Shown here: piece after piece, positions 35,093 to 46,431 of the stretch
How the letters are laid out: every line of letters starts with the position of its first letter
How positions within the stretch are numbered: position 1 is the stretch's first letter
Assembly (NCBI GenBank): GCA_023053575.1
Contig: JAKZAP010000004.1
Location: forward strand, 19,897,675 to 19,961,674
Direction: 5' to 3'
DNA length: 64,000 nt
From: Branchinecta lynchi
Taxonomy: Eukaryota; Arthropoda; Branchiopoda; Anostraca; Branchinectidae
Translations under genes and position numbers: made by a program
The notes under the pieces: generated by a model
Told to the model about the DNA's origin: nothing
What the model saw: the letters and a program-made list of their open reading frames with translations, nothing else
Database searches by the model: none

Positions 35093-35752
35093 TTTTGGGA
35101 TCCCAAAACGTCTGTGCCTATGACTTCGTAAAATTTGTCCGTCTGATCGTGTCTGTACGTCTGTCTGTCCGTTAGCACGATAACTCTCGAAGGGGTTGAC
35201 ATAGCTTATATATATATATCAATCAAGTACGTAAAATATATGAAGCCATATACAGAACAGTCTCAAATTACAAAAAAATGCTTCTTGAAACTTGGCGTCA
35301 GTTCGTAGATGGGCTCCGTAGCCCTGTATTTAGGGTGGGGGAGGGAGGTAATGAGAAATCGATCGAGCCGTAAGTAGACATCCTGATTCAGTATCTGAAA
35401 CTGTCGACGGACAAGTAGTTCGCCTGGAATCCGGCCAAACTGGAAACTTTGTCAGAAGTAGAAGTTTTTCTGGAGTCGGCTAGAGATTTAATATCGGGGC
35501 AAGCATACACGATGAATCTGTATCTGGAGTTTGTTCCTTCCGGAATCTGGAAAAAAAACGGTAAGTAAAACGGTAAAAGTCTTTTCTGAAATCGATTGGA
35601 GTTTCGAAATAAATAGGGGTAAGAAAACGCGTTGGAGCAAGTTATTTTACTTGCTTTTCCTGTTGGACCGGTCTTCAACCGGAATCCAGTAGGGAAGACA
35701 ATAGTTCTATTAGATCCGACAGTCTGGATGAAGAAACCCGATATACATTCTT
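35093..35752 (+). mobile_element. Family A copy 10, 3'-truncated
   Basis: The 5' palindrome is at 35093. A short TATATA insertion interrupts the 5' module at about 35209-35218. A few diverged core units follow, and the 3' module is absent where copy 11 begins. Confidence 0.82.
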
Positions 35753-36619
35753 CTTTGGGATCCCAGAACGCAAGTGGAGGGATACCTATGACATCGCAAA
35801 GGTTTTCCGTCTGTCTGTCCGTCTGTCCGCACGATAACTCTCGAAGGGATGATGAAACTTGGTGGGAGGATCCTTTGGGTCAAAGCACAGGTCAAGTTCG
35901 AAGATGGGATCTGTAGCCCGATGTTCGAGGGTGGGGTAGGGGTTTCAACTTTAAGGGGCAAACAGAATATTTTGTGAAAGCTATTGAGATAGTTGATTTA
36001 GGGGTAAAGAGACATGCTGAATTCGAATATGAAATTTATTTTCTCGCCGGAAAATTAGAAACCAGAAAATTAGTGAAAAGTAAAAGTTTAATATAAAATT
36101 GATTAGAGGTTCGATTTAGGGGCAGAGAGACGTGCGTCGATTTGCGGATAAGAAGACATGCTGAATTCGCACATGACACTAATTTTCTCACCGGACGTAT
36201 AGATCGCTCGGAATCCGGCTAAACCATGAAATTTGTTAAAAGTAAAAGTTTAATCTGAAGTTGATTAGAGGTTGGATGTAGGGGTAAGGAGAAATGCTGA
36301 ATTCGTTTTTGAGCTTTAGTTTTTTTTGCCAGACACCTAGTTTGTCCGGAATCCGGCCGAAACCGGAAGTTGCGCAGAAGTAAGGAAGGAAGGAGATACG
36401 ACGTAGGCTATAGGGTAAACTATATGCTGAATCCGTATCTGAATATTTGACAGCGCAAAACGGATATTTTGATTTATCTGAACTTGTTGAAATTCAGCTG
36501 GCGTATACGGTTTGCTCTGTCAAATACGAATTTGAAGTTGAAGACCGAATATCTGCAGGACCGAATTGTCGGGAGCAAATATTAAAATTTGGGATCCCAT
36601 CGAAACCTTTGGTCTTGTT
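35753..36619 (+). mobile_element. Family A copy 11
   Basis: Starts TTTGGGATCCCAGAACG and ends CCTTTGGTCTTGTT. Near 36440-36560 the core is replaced by a piece of unrelated DNA ('GCAAAACGGAT...GAATTTGAAG') related to family D flanks. Confidence 0.85.
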
Positions 36620-36994
36620 AAGCTCTGTCGTGAAAGCTCTTAAAGTAAAGTAGAGAGCATCTCTTGTAACTAGAAGTAGTGGTTTAAATGTACTAGAATA
36701 TCCCTCCGGCGGGCATTAATTATTCTTAGAACAGCTAATGTTTTTTCTGTGTGCACAGAAAGTACGATAAGATTTTGCGTGCGAAATCTGTGTCACTACC
36801 CGAATGCGAAATCTGTGTCACTACCCCGAATGGAAACCTACCCGAATGCGTCGCGTTATCAATTGGCGAGGAGGAAATTCGCATCCGACCGCAAATATCA
36901 GACTGTCAAATAGTCCCTCTGCCGAAGCTGACTGCGAATCATACTTGAAAATTGAAACCGCAAAACGAATGCGTCAACTATATTTTACTAAACC

Positions 36995-37070
36995 TATATT
37001 TGTGCCTCTTTATTTGGCAAGGGTCCTCTTCAGGCTCAAGCCGCTTAAGCTGGAAAATTAACTTGTGGAC
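36995..37070 (-). repeat. Family D copy, inverted
   Basis: GGCAAGGGTCCTCTTCAGGC and AAGCTGGAAAATTAACTTG; the outer part is missing. Confidence 0.65.
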
Positions 37071-37173
37071 AAACAACTAAAGATTCTTGCTTAGTATGAT
37101 TTTGGGAATTTCTTCGGGAAAATTATTTGGAGGTAAAGCTGATGCTGTGCTTTCATTTTGGACACTGTTGCTG

Positions 37174-38595
37174 TTTTTGAGATCCCAAAACGTAAGTGGA
37201 GGGATCTATGACATCGCCAAAGTTGTCCGTCTGTCCGTCCGTCTTTCAGCACGATAACTCTCGAAGGGAATGAAATATTTTGATGAAACTTGGTGTGATT
37301 CTTTGGGTCAGGGTAAAGTCAAAATCGAAGATGGGCTCTGTAGCCCTACATTTAGGGGTGGTGGAGAGGGTCCAAATTAAGGGGTAAACAAAATATTTGT
37401 AAACAGCTAATGTGATAGTCGACTATGGGGTAAGAAGACATGCTGAAGACGATGGTGAAAACAATTTTCTTGCCAGATAAGCAGTTCGTCCGGAATCCGG
37501 CAAAAAACGAAAGTTCGTTAGAATTAAAAGTTTTATTTGAAGTTGGTCCGATTACGGGGTAAGAAGACTTCGTTAACACGACGATGAAAACCATTTTGTC
37601 GTCTGACAACTAGTTCGCCTGGAATCCGGCCAAATTGGAAAATTTGTTAAAAGCGAAAGTTTTAATTATAGATGACACATTTAGGGCTAAGAAAAGACGC
37701 TGAGTCTTTATATGATAATAATATTTTACCCGGACACATAATTCGTCCGGATTCCGGTTGAAATCGGAAAAGTTAAAGTTTTATTTGAAGTTATTAGATG
37801 TTCTTTATAGGGATAAAGAGATACGCTGAACTCGTTTCTGGTTTGCTCGGGATTCGGCCGAAATCGGAAATTTGGTAGAAGTAAAGCAGGAAGTTTCGGT
37901 CAGTATGGTCAAAATAGATATGGCCCCGTACGGAAAATCTACACCTGGAATCTAGGTCAAAACGGCCTCGTACGTTTGAAACACAAACTAGGTCGTTTTC
38001 ACTGCCTGTTCGCTCTCGTTTCTACCTCAAATCGGGGTCAAAACGGCCTCGTACATTTGAAACACAAACTAGGCTGTTTTCGCTCTCGTTTTTCACCTCA
38101 AATTTGGGTCAAAACGACCTCGTACATTTGAAACAGAAACCACCTCGTTTTTGAACGAGGAAATATGTTGTTCAATGAGGATTTACTGGTAAAGTACTGC
38201 TCAAGTTCGTACATGGGTTCTTTAGTCCCAGCTTCAGAGGCAGAGGAGGGTATCGAATTTACGGTAAAAACATGTATCTTTCATAAGCTAATAAGATATT
38301 CATTGGAGGTAAGGAGGTCCGCTGAATCCATATCTGAACTAAGTTTTCTTGCTGGACAAATGGTTCATCATGAATTCGGCTGAAGCTGGAAATTTGGTTG
38401 AAGCTCAAAGTTGTTTCTGAAATCGAATAGAGATTCGGTATCGGCGCCAGGAGACACGCTGCATCCATTTTTGAAATTTATTTTAACAGTAAAAATATTC
38501 AAGGAATTTGACGAGGACTGAATGGCGAAGACATGACACAATTGTTGAATCAAATGTTAGATTTTCGGGATCCCATCGAAACCTTTGGTCTTGTT
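37174..38595 (+). mobile_element. Family A copy 12, with a 70-80 bp repeat array inside
   Basis: The 5' end is at 37174 (GAGATCCC for GGGATCCC) and the 3' end CCTTTGGTCTTGTT closes at 38595. Three units of an unrelated tandem repeat occupy about 37925-38160. After the array a second 5'-module piece (CAAGTTCGTACATGGGTTC) appears, implying a composite. Confidence 0.85.
37925..38160. repeat. Three-unit tandem repeat inside family A copy 12
   Basis: GGTCAAAACGGCCTCGTAC begins units at about 37955 and 38036, and a variant (GACCTCGTAC) at 38107. The units also share TTTGAAACACAAACTAGG and CGCTCTCGTTT. Confidence 0.8.
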
Positions 38596-38864
38596 CATTT
38601 TGATGTTTGAATACTGAAATATTTGAACACACCTGAGGGATTTTGTAGTTTTCGTAATAACGTTCAGAGCGTGGGCTCCTTGCATGGCAAACCAAAATTC
38701 ATCCAGACGCGGAGAATTTGAATTTAAACAAAGGCCTGCCTTTCCAGGGCTGAAGATGTGACGTCGGAGAAGTCACGCCTGTAGAAAATAAGGAAAATGT
38801 TTTTAAATATTCCTTCAGCCCAAGCTGACTGGAATCATATTTGATAGTTATCAGGTTATAAAAC

Positions 38865-39030
38865 GAACTTGTGGGAAAACAAAACTTTTGGAAAACGAAC
38901 TGGTTTTTCCCACAAGTGTATTTTTCCAACTTGAGCGGGTTTGAGCCAGAAGAGGACCCTTGCCAAGAACGGCCGAAATATTGCTCTAATAAAATTCAGC
39001 GGACGGATCCGTTTTGCACTATCAAATAAG
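38865..39030 (+). repeat. Family D copy
   Basis: AGAGGACCCTTGCCAAGAAC, GGCCGAAATATTGCTC and CGGACGGATCCGTTTTGCAC. An inverted GTGGGAAAAAC / TTTTTCCCAC pair sits just before it. Confidence 0.7.
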
Positions 39031-39404
39031 AATATGATGTTAGAATATGTCTTGCAATGAATCTGATGTTTTATTTGATTTTTCGGCAATGGCTGACATT
39101 ACTATAGTTGGTGAATATTTCAAGCGTAGAGGGGCAAGCACATAGAGGTATGACAAATCCAAAAGAATAAGTTGATTCTATGAAATCGGCTATCCCTGGA
39201 TAACGGAGAAACGGAATAACGTATTTTTATCGGGTTTTCAGGTATATTTAGGTGAAGAAGTGATATGTTACTGGACGTGTTGGACCTTAGACCTATTCGG
39301 TTAAACTTTAAGATTGTCAGTTAACTAGATCGGATTCAAATGCGATTAGTAACAAACAGATGCTGGTCAGCCAATGTTGAACGCGAAGTGACCTTAACCA
39401 ACAC

Positions 39405-39665
39405 TCATCTTGCTAAAACGTCTTTCCCCTTTTGCAGGTAACAGGGGTTGTTGTCTTGGCCAGCTTGAAAGCTTTCCATACTTAAGAAGACATTTTTCAA
39501 TTCACTAAATACTTCAAATATTTTCTTTTTGTTTGTTTCGAGGTTGTTCTGGCGACTTTTGAGATCACGTCGGAACAAGGTTAACTCGTTTTTGAACTCT
39601 TCTCGGCTTATCACCGGTGAGGAGTCCAGGAAGCTGTCGAAACTGGAGTAGACGGTACCGTGAAA
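39405..39665 (-). pseudogene. Coiled-coil coding remnant, possibly of a retroelement
   Basis: The minus strand is open for 86 codons. The composition looks like protein, not repeat noise: an S/D-rich start (SSFDSFLDSSP), then a charged helical stretch (REEFKNELTLFRRDLKSRQN) with heptad-like spacing, then KKKIFEVFSELKNVF and a stop after KGKDVLAR. No family was recognised. Retrotransposon ORF1/gag proteins often carry such a coiled coil, but a host exon is also possible. A stop lies directly upstream and there is no ATG before the helical part. Confidence 0.3.
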
Positions 39666-39854
39666 CTATTCCTGGAACAGTATTTGTAGTTGGAAATGAC
39701 GGGTTTCAGTAGGTTGCCTAATTCTTGAAAGCTGCAGAAACTTAGGAGATTACCCGAATCACCCTATGAATGTTTCGGTCCGCTATGTTGTCCGTCTGCA
39801 AGAATCACTTTGGAAAGTTGTGTGCCGGGGTCGTCCTGGTAAGCTGTGAGTCTG

Positions 39855-40455
39855 TACTTATCCGGTTAGCAACAGAATTCCGGTAGACTCCCTGAGCCAA
39901 ATTCTTGTTGATTCCGCGGAGCAAAGTCCGATAGATTCCATGATCCAGCCTCTAGTAAATAGACAAGTTCCGATCGATTCCTTGAGAAAGCCATCGGTAG
40001 ATTCCTTGAGATCTACTTCGGTAGATTCCTGAGCAAATGAGCAAAATCCCGGTAGATTTCCTGAGCAAAATTCTGGTAGATTCTCTGAGCAAAACTCCGC
40101 TGGATTCCTTGAGCAAAATTCTGATAGATTCTAAAATTCTAGTAGATTCTGTGGGGCAAAGTCGTCAGTAAATTCCCTAAGACAAGTTCCGATAGATTCC
40201 TTGAGCAAGATTTCGGTAGATGCCCTGAGCAAAATTCCGGTAGGTTCCCTGAGCAAATTCCGGTAGATTCCCTGGGCGAAATTCCGGTAGATTCCAAAAT
40301 TCTAGTAGATTCCGTGGGGTAGTCCTGTAGATCTCCTGATCCAGCCTCCAGTAATTCCCTGAGACAAATTCCGGTCGATTCCATGATTAAGACTTCGGTA
40401 AATGCCCTGAGCAAAATTCCTGTAGGTTCCCTGAGGAAAAATCCGGTAGACTCCA
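39855..40455. repeat. 24-bp minisatellite
   Basis: Around 24 degenerate units of ATTCCGGTAGATTCCCTGAG followed by CAAA, with deletions and a higher-order pattern that includes GTAGATTCTGTGGGGCAAAG. The minus-strand frame reads ESTGICLRE-like peptides produced by the repeat. Confidence 0.85.
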
Positions 40456-40477
40456 TAAAAATCGTCAATCTTTACTG

Positions 40478-40553
40478 ACATATAATTATCCCTAATTCGG
40501 ATTAATTTTATCCTAATATGGATAAAATTAATCCCGGTAGCAAATACTGCATC
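40478..40553. mobile_element. Relative of the 109-bp foldback element
   Basis: Shares TAATTCGG and GGTAGCAAATACTGC with the element at 49986. It contains its own palindrome (TTAATTTTATCC / GGATAAAATTAA, 40502-40533). One outer arm is missing. Confidence 0.45.
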
Positions 40554-40609
40554 CTTATAGGGAGAAACTTTTTACAGTGAAGTTCAGGTGAATTTGAAAT
40601 TTTTACTGG

Positions 40610-40764
40610 CGCGGCGGGCACTGGCAGGCATCGACGGGCACCGGCAGGCATCGACGGGCACCGGCAGGCATCGACGGGCACCGGCAGGCATCGACGGGCA
40701 CCGGCAGGAACCACGTACACCGGCTACCTGCTGTGCACCCAAAAACTGAGCTGGCAACCCCTCG
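40610..40764. mobile_element. Second element end sharing the CGAGGGGTTGC terminus
   Basis: GGCAACCCCTCG at 40753-40764 is the right-hand terminal repeat of the 27.8-kb MITE. It is preceded by GTGCACCC and a 20-bp minisatellite that recall the MITE interior. No matching left end was found, so the copy is truncated or diverged. Confidence 0.4.
40621..40709. repeat. 20-bp perfect minisatellite
   Basis: About 4.5 identical copies of CATCGACGGGCACCGGCAGG. Identity of the units suggests recent expansion or ongoing length variation. Confidence 0.9.
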
Positions 40765-40834
40765 GACATATCTAGGCTGTTTGAGTAAAGATATTCACAA
40801 AATCAGATACTTAGCAAGAATCTTAATTTTTTTC

Positions 40835-40938
40835 CACAAGTTCATTTTCCAGCTTGAGCCTGAAGAGGACCCTAGCCAAGAAGGGCCGAAATATTGCTCT
40901 AAGAAAATGTAGCTGACCCGTTTTGCAGTGTCAAATAT
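40835..40938 (+). repeat. Family D copy
   Basis: GAGGACCCTAGCCAAGAAGG, GCCGAAATATTGCTC and GACCCGTTTTGCAGTGTC, directly abutting family A copy 13. Confidence 0.7.
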
Positions 40939-41875
40939 AAAAAGACCTAAGGTTTGGGTGGGATCCCAAAAATCTAATATTTGATCCAGACAATTAGGTC
41001 TTGTCTTTGCCAGATCCAGTCTTCGCCACGCTAATCATCTCAGAAAACCAAATTGAAATATATCTCTATAAGCCATATCTGTTTTGACGAAACTGATCGA
41101 AACTTCCTGCCTTACTTCTGCCAAATTTCCGGTTTCGGCCGAATTCCGAGCGATCAGCAAAAAAAAAAAAAAAAAACAATTCAGAAACAAATTCAGCGTA
41201 TCTTCTTATCCCATTAAAGAACATCTAATCAACTTCAAATACAACTATAACCTCTACAAAATTTCCTGTTTCAACCAGATTCTGGACGAATTATATGTCC
41301 GGGTAAATAATGATTGTCATATACAGGCTCAGTGTCTTTTCTTAGCCCTAGATCGGTCATCTAAACAACTTCAAATAGAACTTACGCTTTTAATAAATTT
41401 TCCAGTTTGGCCGGATTCTGGGCGAACTAGTTGTCCGGCGAGAAAATGGTTTTCATCGTCGTGTTCACCATGTCTTCTTACCCCTAAATCAAACATTTAA
41501 TCAACTTCAAATGAAACTTTACTTTTAACAAACTTTCCGGTTTTTGCCGGATTTCGGACGAACTACTTGTCCGGCGAGAAAATGATTGTCACCATCGTGC
41601 TCAGCATGTATTTTTATCCAATAATCGACTATCACATTAGCTGTTTATAAATATTTTGTTTGCCCCTTAATTTGAACCCCGTCCCCTATCCCTAAATTTA
41701 GGGCTACAGAGCCCATCTACGAGCTTGACCTTACCCTTGAACCAAAGAATCCTCACATCAAGTTTCATCAAAATATCTCTTTCCCTTCGACAGTTATCGT
41801 GCTGACAGACGGACAGACGGACAACTTTCGCGATGTCATAGGTACTCCTCCACTTACGTTTTGGGATCCCAAAAA
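40939..41875 (-). mobile_element. Family A copy 13
   Basis: Reverse-oriented and full length: 3' module at 40939-41030, about five core units, GTCY microsatellite at 41801-41821 and the 5' palindrome at 41860-41875. A 19-nt A run replaces part of one core unit near 41159. Confidence 0.88.
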
Positions 41876-43317
41876 TCAGATTGTGTTCCTTGAAACTAGC
41901 TTAGACTTTGCGGATATCTTAGGGATAGGGAATGTTCTTTTCCTTTTTGTCACAAATATTCTTTCTTTCCAAGCCGACTGTGAATCATATTTCACTGCGA
42001 TAAACGGATACGTCAGATGAGATGTATTTTAGTAATGTTGCGGACCTTCTTGTCAAGGGAAAAAGAAAAAGGAACATGTTATCAGGTGAAAATGTCGCAA
42101 AAAAAAAAAAGCTGAAGTACCGTCAAAGATCTTTTGTTTTTGGTCGGGGGACGTAGTTGCTGAAGCGTTGAGTGATAGTCTAGTTGGGGAGAAAAGATAG
42201 GAAAAACGGCTGATAAAGGAAGTTCTTTGTTTGTGAACAGTGTTACTAAATGAAAATTGGTTACTAGTTTAGTTTATGGTTAAAAGTTCTCCCCTTGTTC
42301 AAGGTGATTGTTTTCACTTTTAGTGGCGTGACGGATCTTTTAAGATCCCAAAATGTCAGCGACGGAAACCCATGACTTCCTAAAGTCTGTACTGCTGAAG
42401 AAATTAAGATGTTTGGGTCTAGACTGGATCTGGTCAGAATATAGGCCCGTAGTCCTGTATTGATGGGGTAGGGAGGAGTTTAGATAAAGGGGGGGGGGGG
42501 GGTAATTTCCATTTGTAACTGAGAACTAGAACTACGAGTTTGAGCCCTAGGCTACTGAGGAGAAACATTCCCCAGTTTTATTGATACTTTCTGAGAGTGG
42601 AAACGATATCCTGGCAGTCCAAATACAATCCACGCTACCGGTAAGGTTCATACGATCTTGCTCACCAGCTTGGTCTGCAAACCACACCCGGAAGCCTATT
42701 GTTTGATTCGGATAATCGAATTAGAGGTAAGGAGACATGCTGAATCCATATCTGAACTTTATTTTCTCGCCGGACAAATAATTTGTTAGGAATCCGGCTA
42801 GAACCGGAGATTTGTGAGAATTAGAAGTTTTTGTCTCAAGTTGGGTAAAATCACTTAGTTTTTAATGTCGGACTGATCTTCTACCGGAATCCGACAGAAA
42901 GGAAATTGTGGATGTGCTTAGAGTATAAATAAACCTGCGAGCCTGGTACCCCTGGGAACCCATACTAGCAATGGTATTCCTTCTTTGATTGTCTGGTCCC
43001 ATCGTGCATTATGTAGTCACTAGCAGTAGAATACGAAGACTTTCGTTTCTACTTGGATATCAATCCTTGACTACGCTATATTGTGTTCTGGCAAAAGAAT
43101 CGATGAAAAAGGCACCTGCCAGCAATTCATACAGCTACTTGACGTGAACACAATTTGAGATCGAGAATCGGTGCCGATCCAAAAAGCCAGCTCCTACAGG
43201 AGAGTATAGAAAAGAAAACACTTTCAGAAAAGCAAAACAAATACAATCTATTTTCTTTTACCCAGCGCGTTTATACGTAAAACCGAGTGACCCTGGCCGT
43301 TATATTTTTGTTTCTTT
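41876..43317. other. Decayed family A copy 14 and unrecognised spacers
   Basis: Apart from copy 14 (42338-42920) nothing was recognised. The 41960-42020 part (AAGCCGACTGTGAATCATAT, GATAAACGGATACGTCAG) resembles the outer segment of family D. Confidence 0.4.
42338..42920 (+). mobile_element. Family A copy 14, decayed
   Basis: Starts TTTTAAGATCCCAAAATG. The microsatellite is lost, a run of twelve or more G lies at about 42491, and one recognisable core unit (GGAGACATGCTGAATCC) follows. There is no 3' end. Confidence 0.7.
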
Positions 43318-45314
43318 TATGGCACTTGCTCTTCGGCCAAGTGCCATATAGCGATCGCAGTTTCTGTCCGTCGGTCGGTCGGTCTGTCCAGGTTTTGCTA
43401 GTTCGTGCACTTCCACATAAGCTAGAACGATGAAACTTGGCACGCGTATCAGGGACTCCAAATGATTAAGTTGGAAATAGTCACTTCTCCGATCCGAGCA
43501 TCATCGGTGGAGTGGAAGGAGGGGAAACCGGAAACTTGATGTATTTATAACCTTTGAACGGGTGATCGGATCGGATCTTACTGAAACTTGATATTTGGAA
43601 AGATCTCGTGCCTCAGGCGACCAACTTAAAATCTGGACTGGATCCGGTGACTTCTGGGGGGAGCTCGAGGGGGAAACCGGAAATCTTGGAAAACGCTATG
43701 AATGGAGGGATCGAGACGAAACTTGGTGAAAAAACACCAAGCAAACACTAGATACATTCGGTCACTGTAGGGGGAGGGGGGGGGGGGCTCCGGAATTCTG
43801 GTGATCCCGCGAGTGTGGTACTTCCTGATGTAGTAAGAGGATGAAACTGGGTTGGCGTATCAAGGACTAGAACAATTAAACTGACTTAGAGTAGTCATTA
43901 GCATGCTCTGACAATCGTGGGGGATTGGAGGGATGGGGAATCCGGAATCTAGTGGAATTCAGAACTTTCGAACAGGCGATCCGATTGGAATGAAACTTCG
44001 CAAGTGGAAAGAAGTGTCGTCTCAGATGTTCCGTGTCAAGTCCGGACCGGATCCGATACTTGTGGGGGGAGTCCAAGGGAACACCGGAATTTTCGTGAAA
44101 TGCTTAGCGTCGAGGAATTTGGATGGAATTTGGTGGGAAGAATAAACATAAGCCCTAGATAAGTTCTTGACACAACTAGACCATATCAGGTCTCTTTTAT
44201 GGGAGTTGGAGGGGGTTTTCCGGAATTCCGGTGATCGCGAGAAAGGATAGTTCCAGATGTGGTAAGGACGATGAAACTTGATAGGCGTATTAATGACATA
44301 AGCAAATAGACTTAAGGATCTGACACAATGCCCTAGGGAAACCTCGGTTTCTTGATTCGACTATTTTCGAGGGAGTTAAGGGGAGGGGAATCCAGAAATT
44401 ACTGATTTCTGTAGGTTGCGAAAAGGTGGTCCGATTCGAGTAAAACTTTTGTGATGGTTAGAACTAATGACATAGACAGGCAAGACATGTCTCCGAACCA
44501 CATACGATAATGGTTGGAAGGGGGGGGGGGGGGGGGCTGAAAACTTTGTGACTCGCACAAAAACCAAACGAATGGAGCGAAGAAGATGCAACTTTGACAG
44601 TACCAGTTTTATGCGACCTAGTTTGTTTTTTACAGTTCAGACCGGATCCGGCCAGGGTAAGAGGAGGATGAACCGGAAATCGGATATTTGAAGATAATGC
44701 TTCGATTGGATTCAAACTCGAAGTATGAGAAGCGGAGATGTCAGAGATACGACTTAAAACAACAGAGGCGAAAGCCTTTTTTACTGCAGTTATATATATA
44801 TATATATTAAATGTGTCCTAGTCGTATTTGGCCACATTCTGGGAGTTGGAAGGGGAGTCCCGGAAATGTTGTGGCTCGCGTAGGGGTCAAACGAGTGGAG
44901 GGATATGAATGAAACTTGAAGAGTAGAGAAACGATCCTAGGTTTAGGGTCCGGACCGGATCTGAACATGGGGGAGGGGAGTACCGCAGTCTTGCCAAAAA
45001 TGCTCAAGCGAAACTTGATAGCCGGTAAGAGAAGATGCTTTAGGTTAACAGTTTATGTGTCTGGACCAGATTTGGACGTGATAGGGCGGGGGGGGGGGGT
45101 GGAGTTTGAGGGGGACGAGTACCGGAAATATTGTACCCTGGCATTTGCTCTAGATGATCCAAGGCGATGTCGGGAATGCTCAGACTTGGGTAAAACCAGA
45201 TATCCTATTTCTAGGTCCGATCCTAGGAGATTGAAGGGGATATTTTGTAACATTTTCATCTACTTCCTTGCAACACCTACTCGCAACAAGTGCCATATGA
45301 GCTCGTAGCTCTTC
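43318..45314 (+). mobile_element. Family E copy 7, full length
   Basis: The 5' hairpin TATGGCACTTG / CAAGTGCCATA (43318-43350) is followed by GTCGGTCGGTCGGTCTGTCC. Many G-rich units follow, with runs of 9-16 G, and the 3' module CAAGTGCCATATGAGCTCG ends in GCTCTTCTTT at about 45314. It ends 486 bp before the AVL9 exon at 45801. Confidence 0.9.
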
Positions 45315-45800
45315 TTTGTACTCGGTGTTGCCAATAGTAATTAAATCCTTGTCTTTCCCTCACTTCATACATTGTTTCCCAGAGCTGTATGTTTAGACGG
45401 ATTACAGTACAAGCTTCACCCATGTTCAGCATAGGGTTGACACAGTATGATGTTCACGACTTATAATTTTCTGGAAGACAATTGCAGAATTAATAATGTC
45501 TATAGAATAACTGATTTCGATTCTGTATTTCTCCCGCATTGTTTAGATGGATCCTAGGATTAGCTTCGTATTTTACCTTCCCGTGCTCCTTAGTTTGTTC
45601 CATTCATCTTTAGAATAGTATGAATGAACACAGGACGATGTACACGGCCGAATACTTTGTCGAAGAGAATTCCATGTAGAGAGATTTTTAAATCTATAGA
45701 GCCACTAATTTAAATTCTTTATTTCTCCCCACATTCTCCAAATGTCCGTGAAGATGTATATGTCAACGGATTCTAGAATTATTTCCGGTTTATTCCTCAG

Positions 45801-45935
45801 GGTTACACTCTTCATCCATACATATCACTGTCAAATATGGACGCTCTGTCAGCAACCGGAGTCAGTGCTTATCTCACAGGAACATCAAACGCCCTGCTCT
45901 TAGAGAAGAAGGATCTTTTCGATGTTCTAATTGAG
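45801..45935 (+). CDS. AVL9: AVL9 internal exon (downstream of the two)
   Basis: Exon of 135 nt, 45 codons, no stop, phase 0 at both ends. The acceptor is the pyrimidine-rich TTATTCCTCAG at 45790-45800 and the donor is GAG|GTAAGT at 45933-45941. The peptide starts GYTLHPYISLSNMDAL, continues with YLTGTSNALL and ends EKKDLFDVLIE. This is the AVL9 family pattern GY..PY.SL....LL......GF..GATN.LF..K..L.D.IVE. The glycine-threonine-serine-asparagine motif replaces the usual GATN, a mild change. It continues the reading frame of the exon ending at 17113. The following exon, expected to open with a valine-glutamate-rich strand and a DPEL motif, was not found before 64000, so the next intron is probably also long. 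Confidence 0.78.
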
Positions 45936-46431
45936 GTAAGTTAAAGTCAACTCAGAGAGGAAGAGTATCTTCATTTAATTCCGGGAGCTTTTACGGTTTC
46001 TAAGGACTTTTCATTGTAGTTGGAAAGCTGATCCGACCGAATGGGGAAAGAATTTACTGGCTGTAGACGCTCAAGAAGCTCCAGAACTTGTAATCCTTCC
46101 GGAGTCTGGAAAAATTCTGTTCCCGATCGGAACTACCGCTACATTGGGAGAAGATGTGTACTATTTACTCAAGGGTGCGCAGTTCCAACAGAAATCAGAT
46201 GGCCCATTATTTTTTTATGTTACAGATTCCTCCCTTTATTACCTGCTAAACTACCTGTCTCACCCATAATACTTCAGTAATCGCTCTATCCATTCTTAAA
46301 CCCGGTAACCCGAATTTCGTACCGTAAATTTTAACCACCGTAACAATACCTTACTGAATTTCTCATATGCAGTGTTTTTCTGTTTTTTTTTAACCTTGAT
46401 GCGTTTCATGATGTCGAAGATTATTTGTGAG
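45936..46431. other. Start of the next AVL9 intron
   Basis: A + strand frame at about 46018-46269 has a protein-like look (ELVILPESGKILFPIGTTAT) and a possible acceptor (TTCATTGTAG), but joining it to the 45935 donor gives an early stop and it does not fit the expected AVL9 continuation. It is left unassigned. Confidence 0.35.

Larger units (their letters stand above)
17114..45800 (+). other. AVL9: 28.7-kb AVL9 intron filled with repeats
   Basis: GT-AG intron of 28,687 nt between the two AVL9 exons. It contains 11 family A copies, parts of four family E copies, two LINE fragments, three short DNA-transposon derivatives and several minisatellites. No other host exon could be recognised inside it. 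That both exons sit in one transcript is inferred from matching phase and from contiguous family homology. Confidence 0.6.

Noticed and set aside
35205..35225. TATATA run as a promoter
   Set aside because: It lies inside family A copy 10 and has no start site or gene near it.
39885..40470. Gene encoding an ESTGICLRE repeat protein
   Set aside because: The peptide repeat follows the degenerate 24-bp minisatellite and no start or splice context is present.
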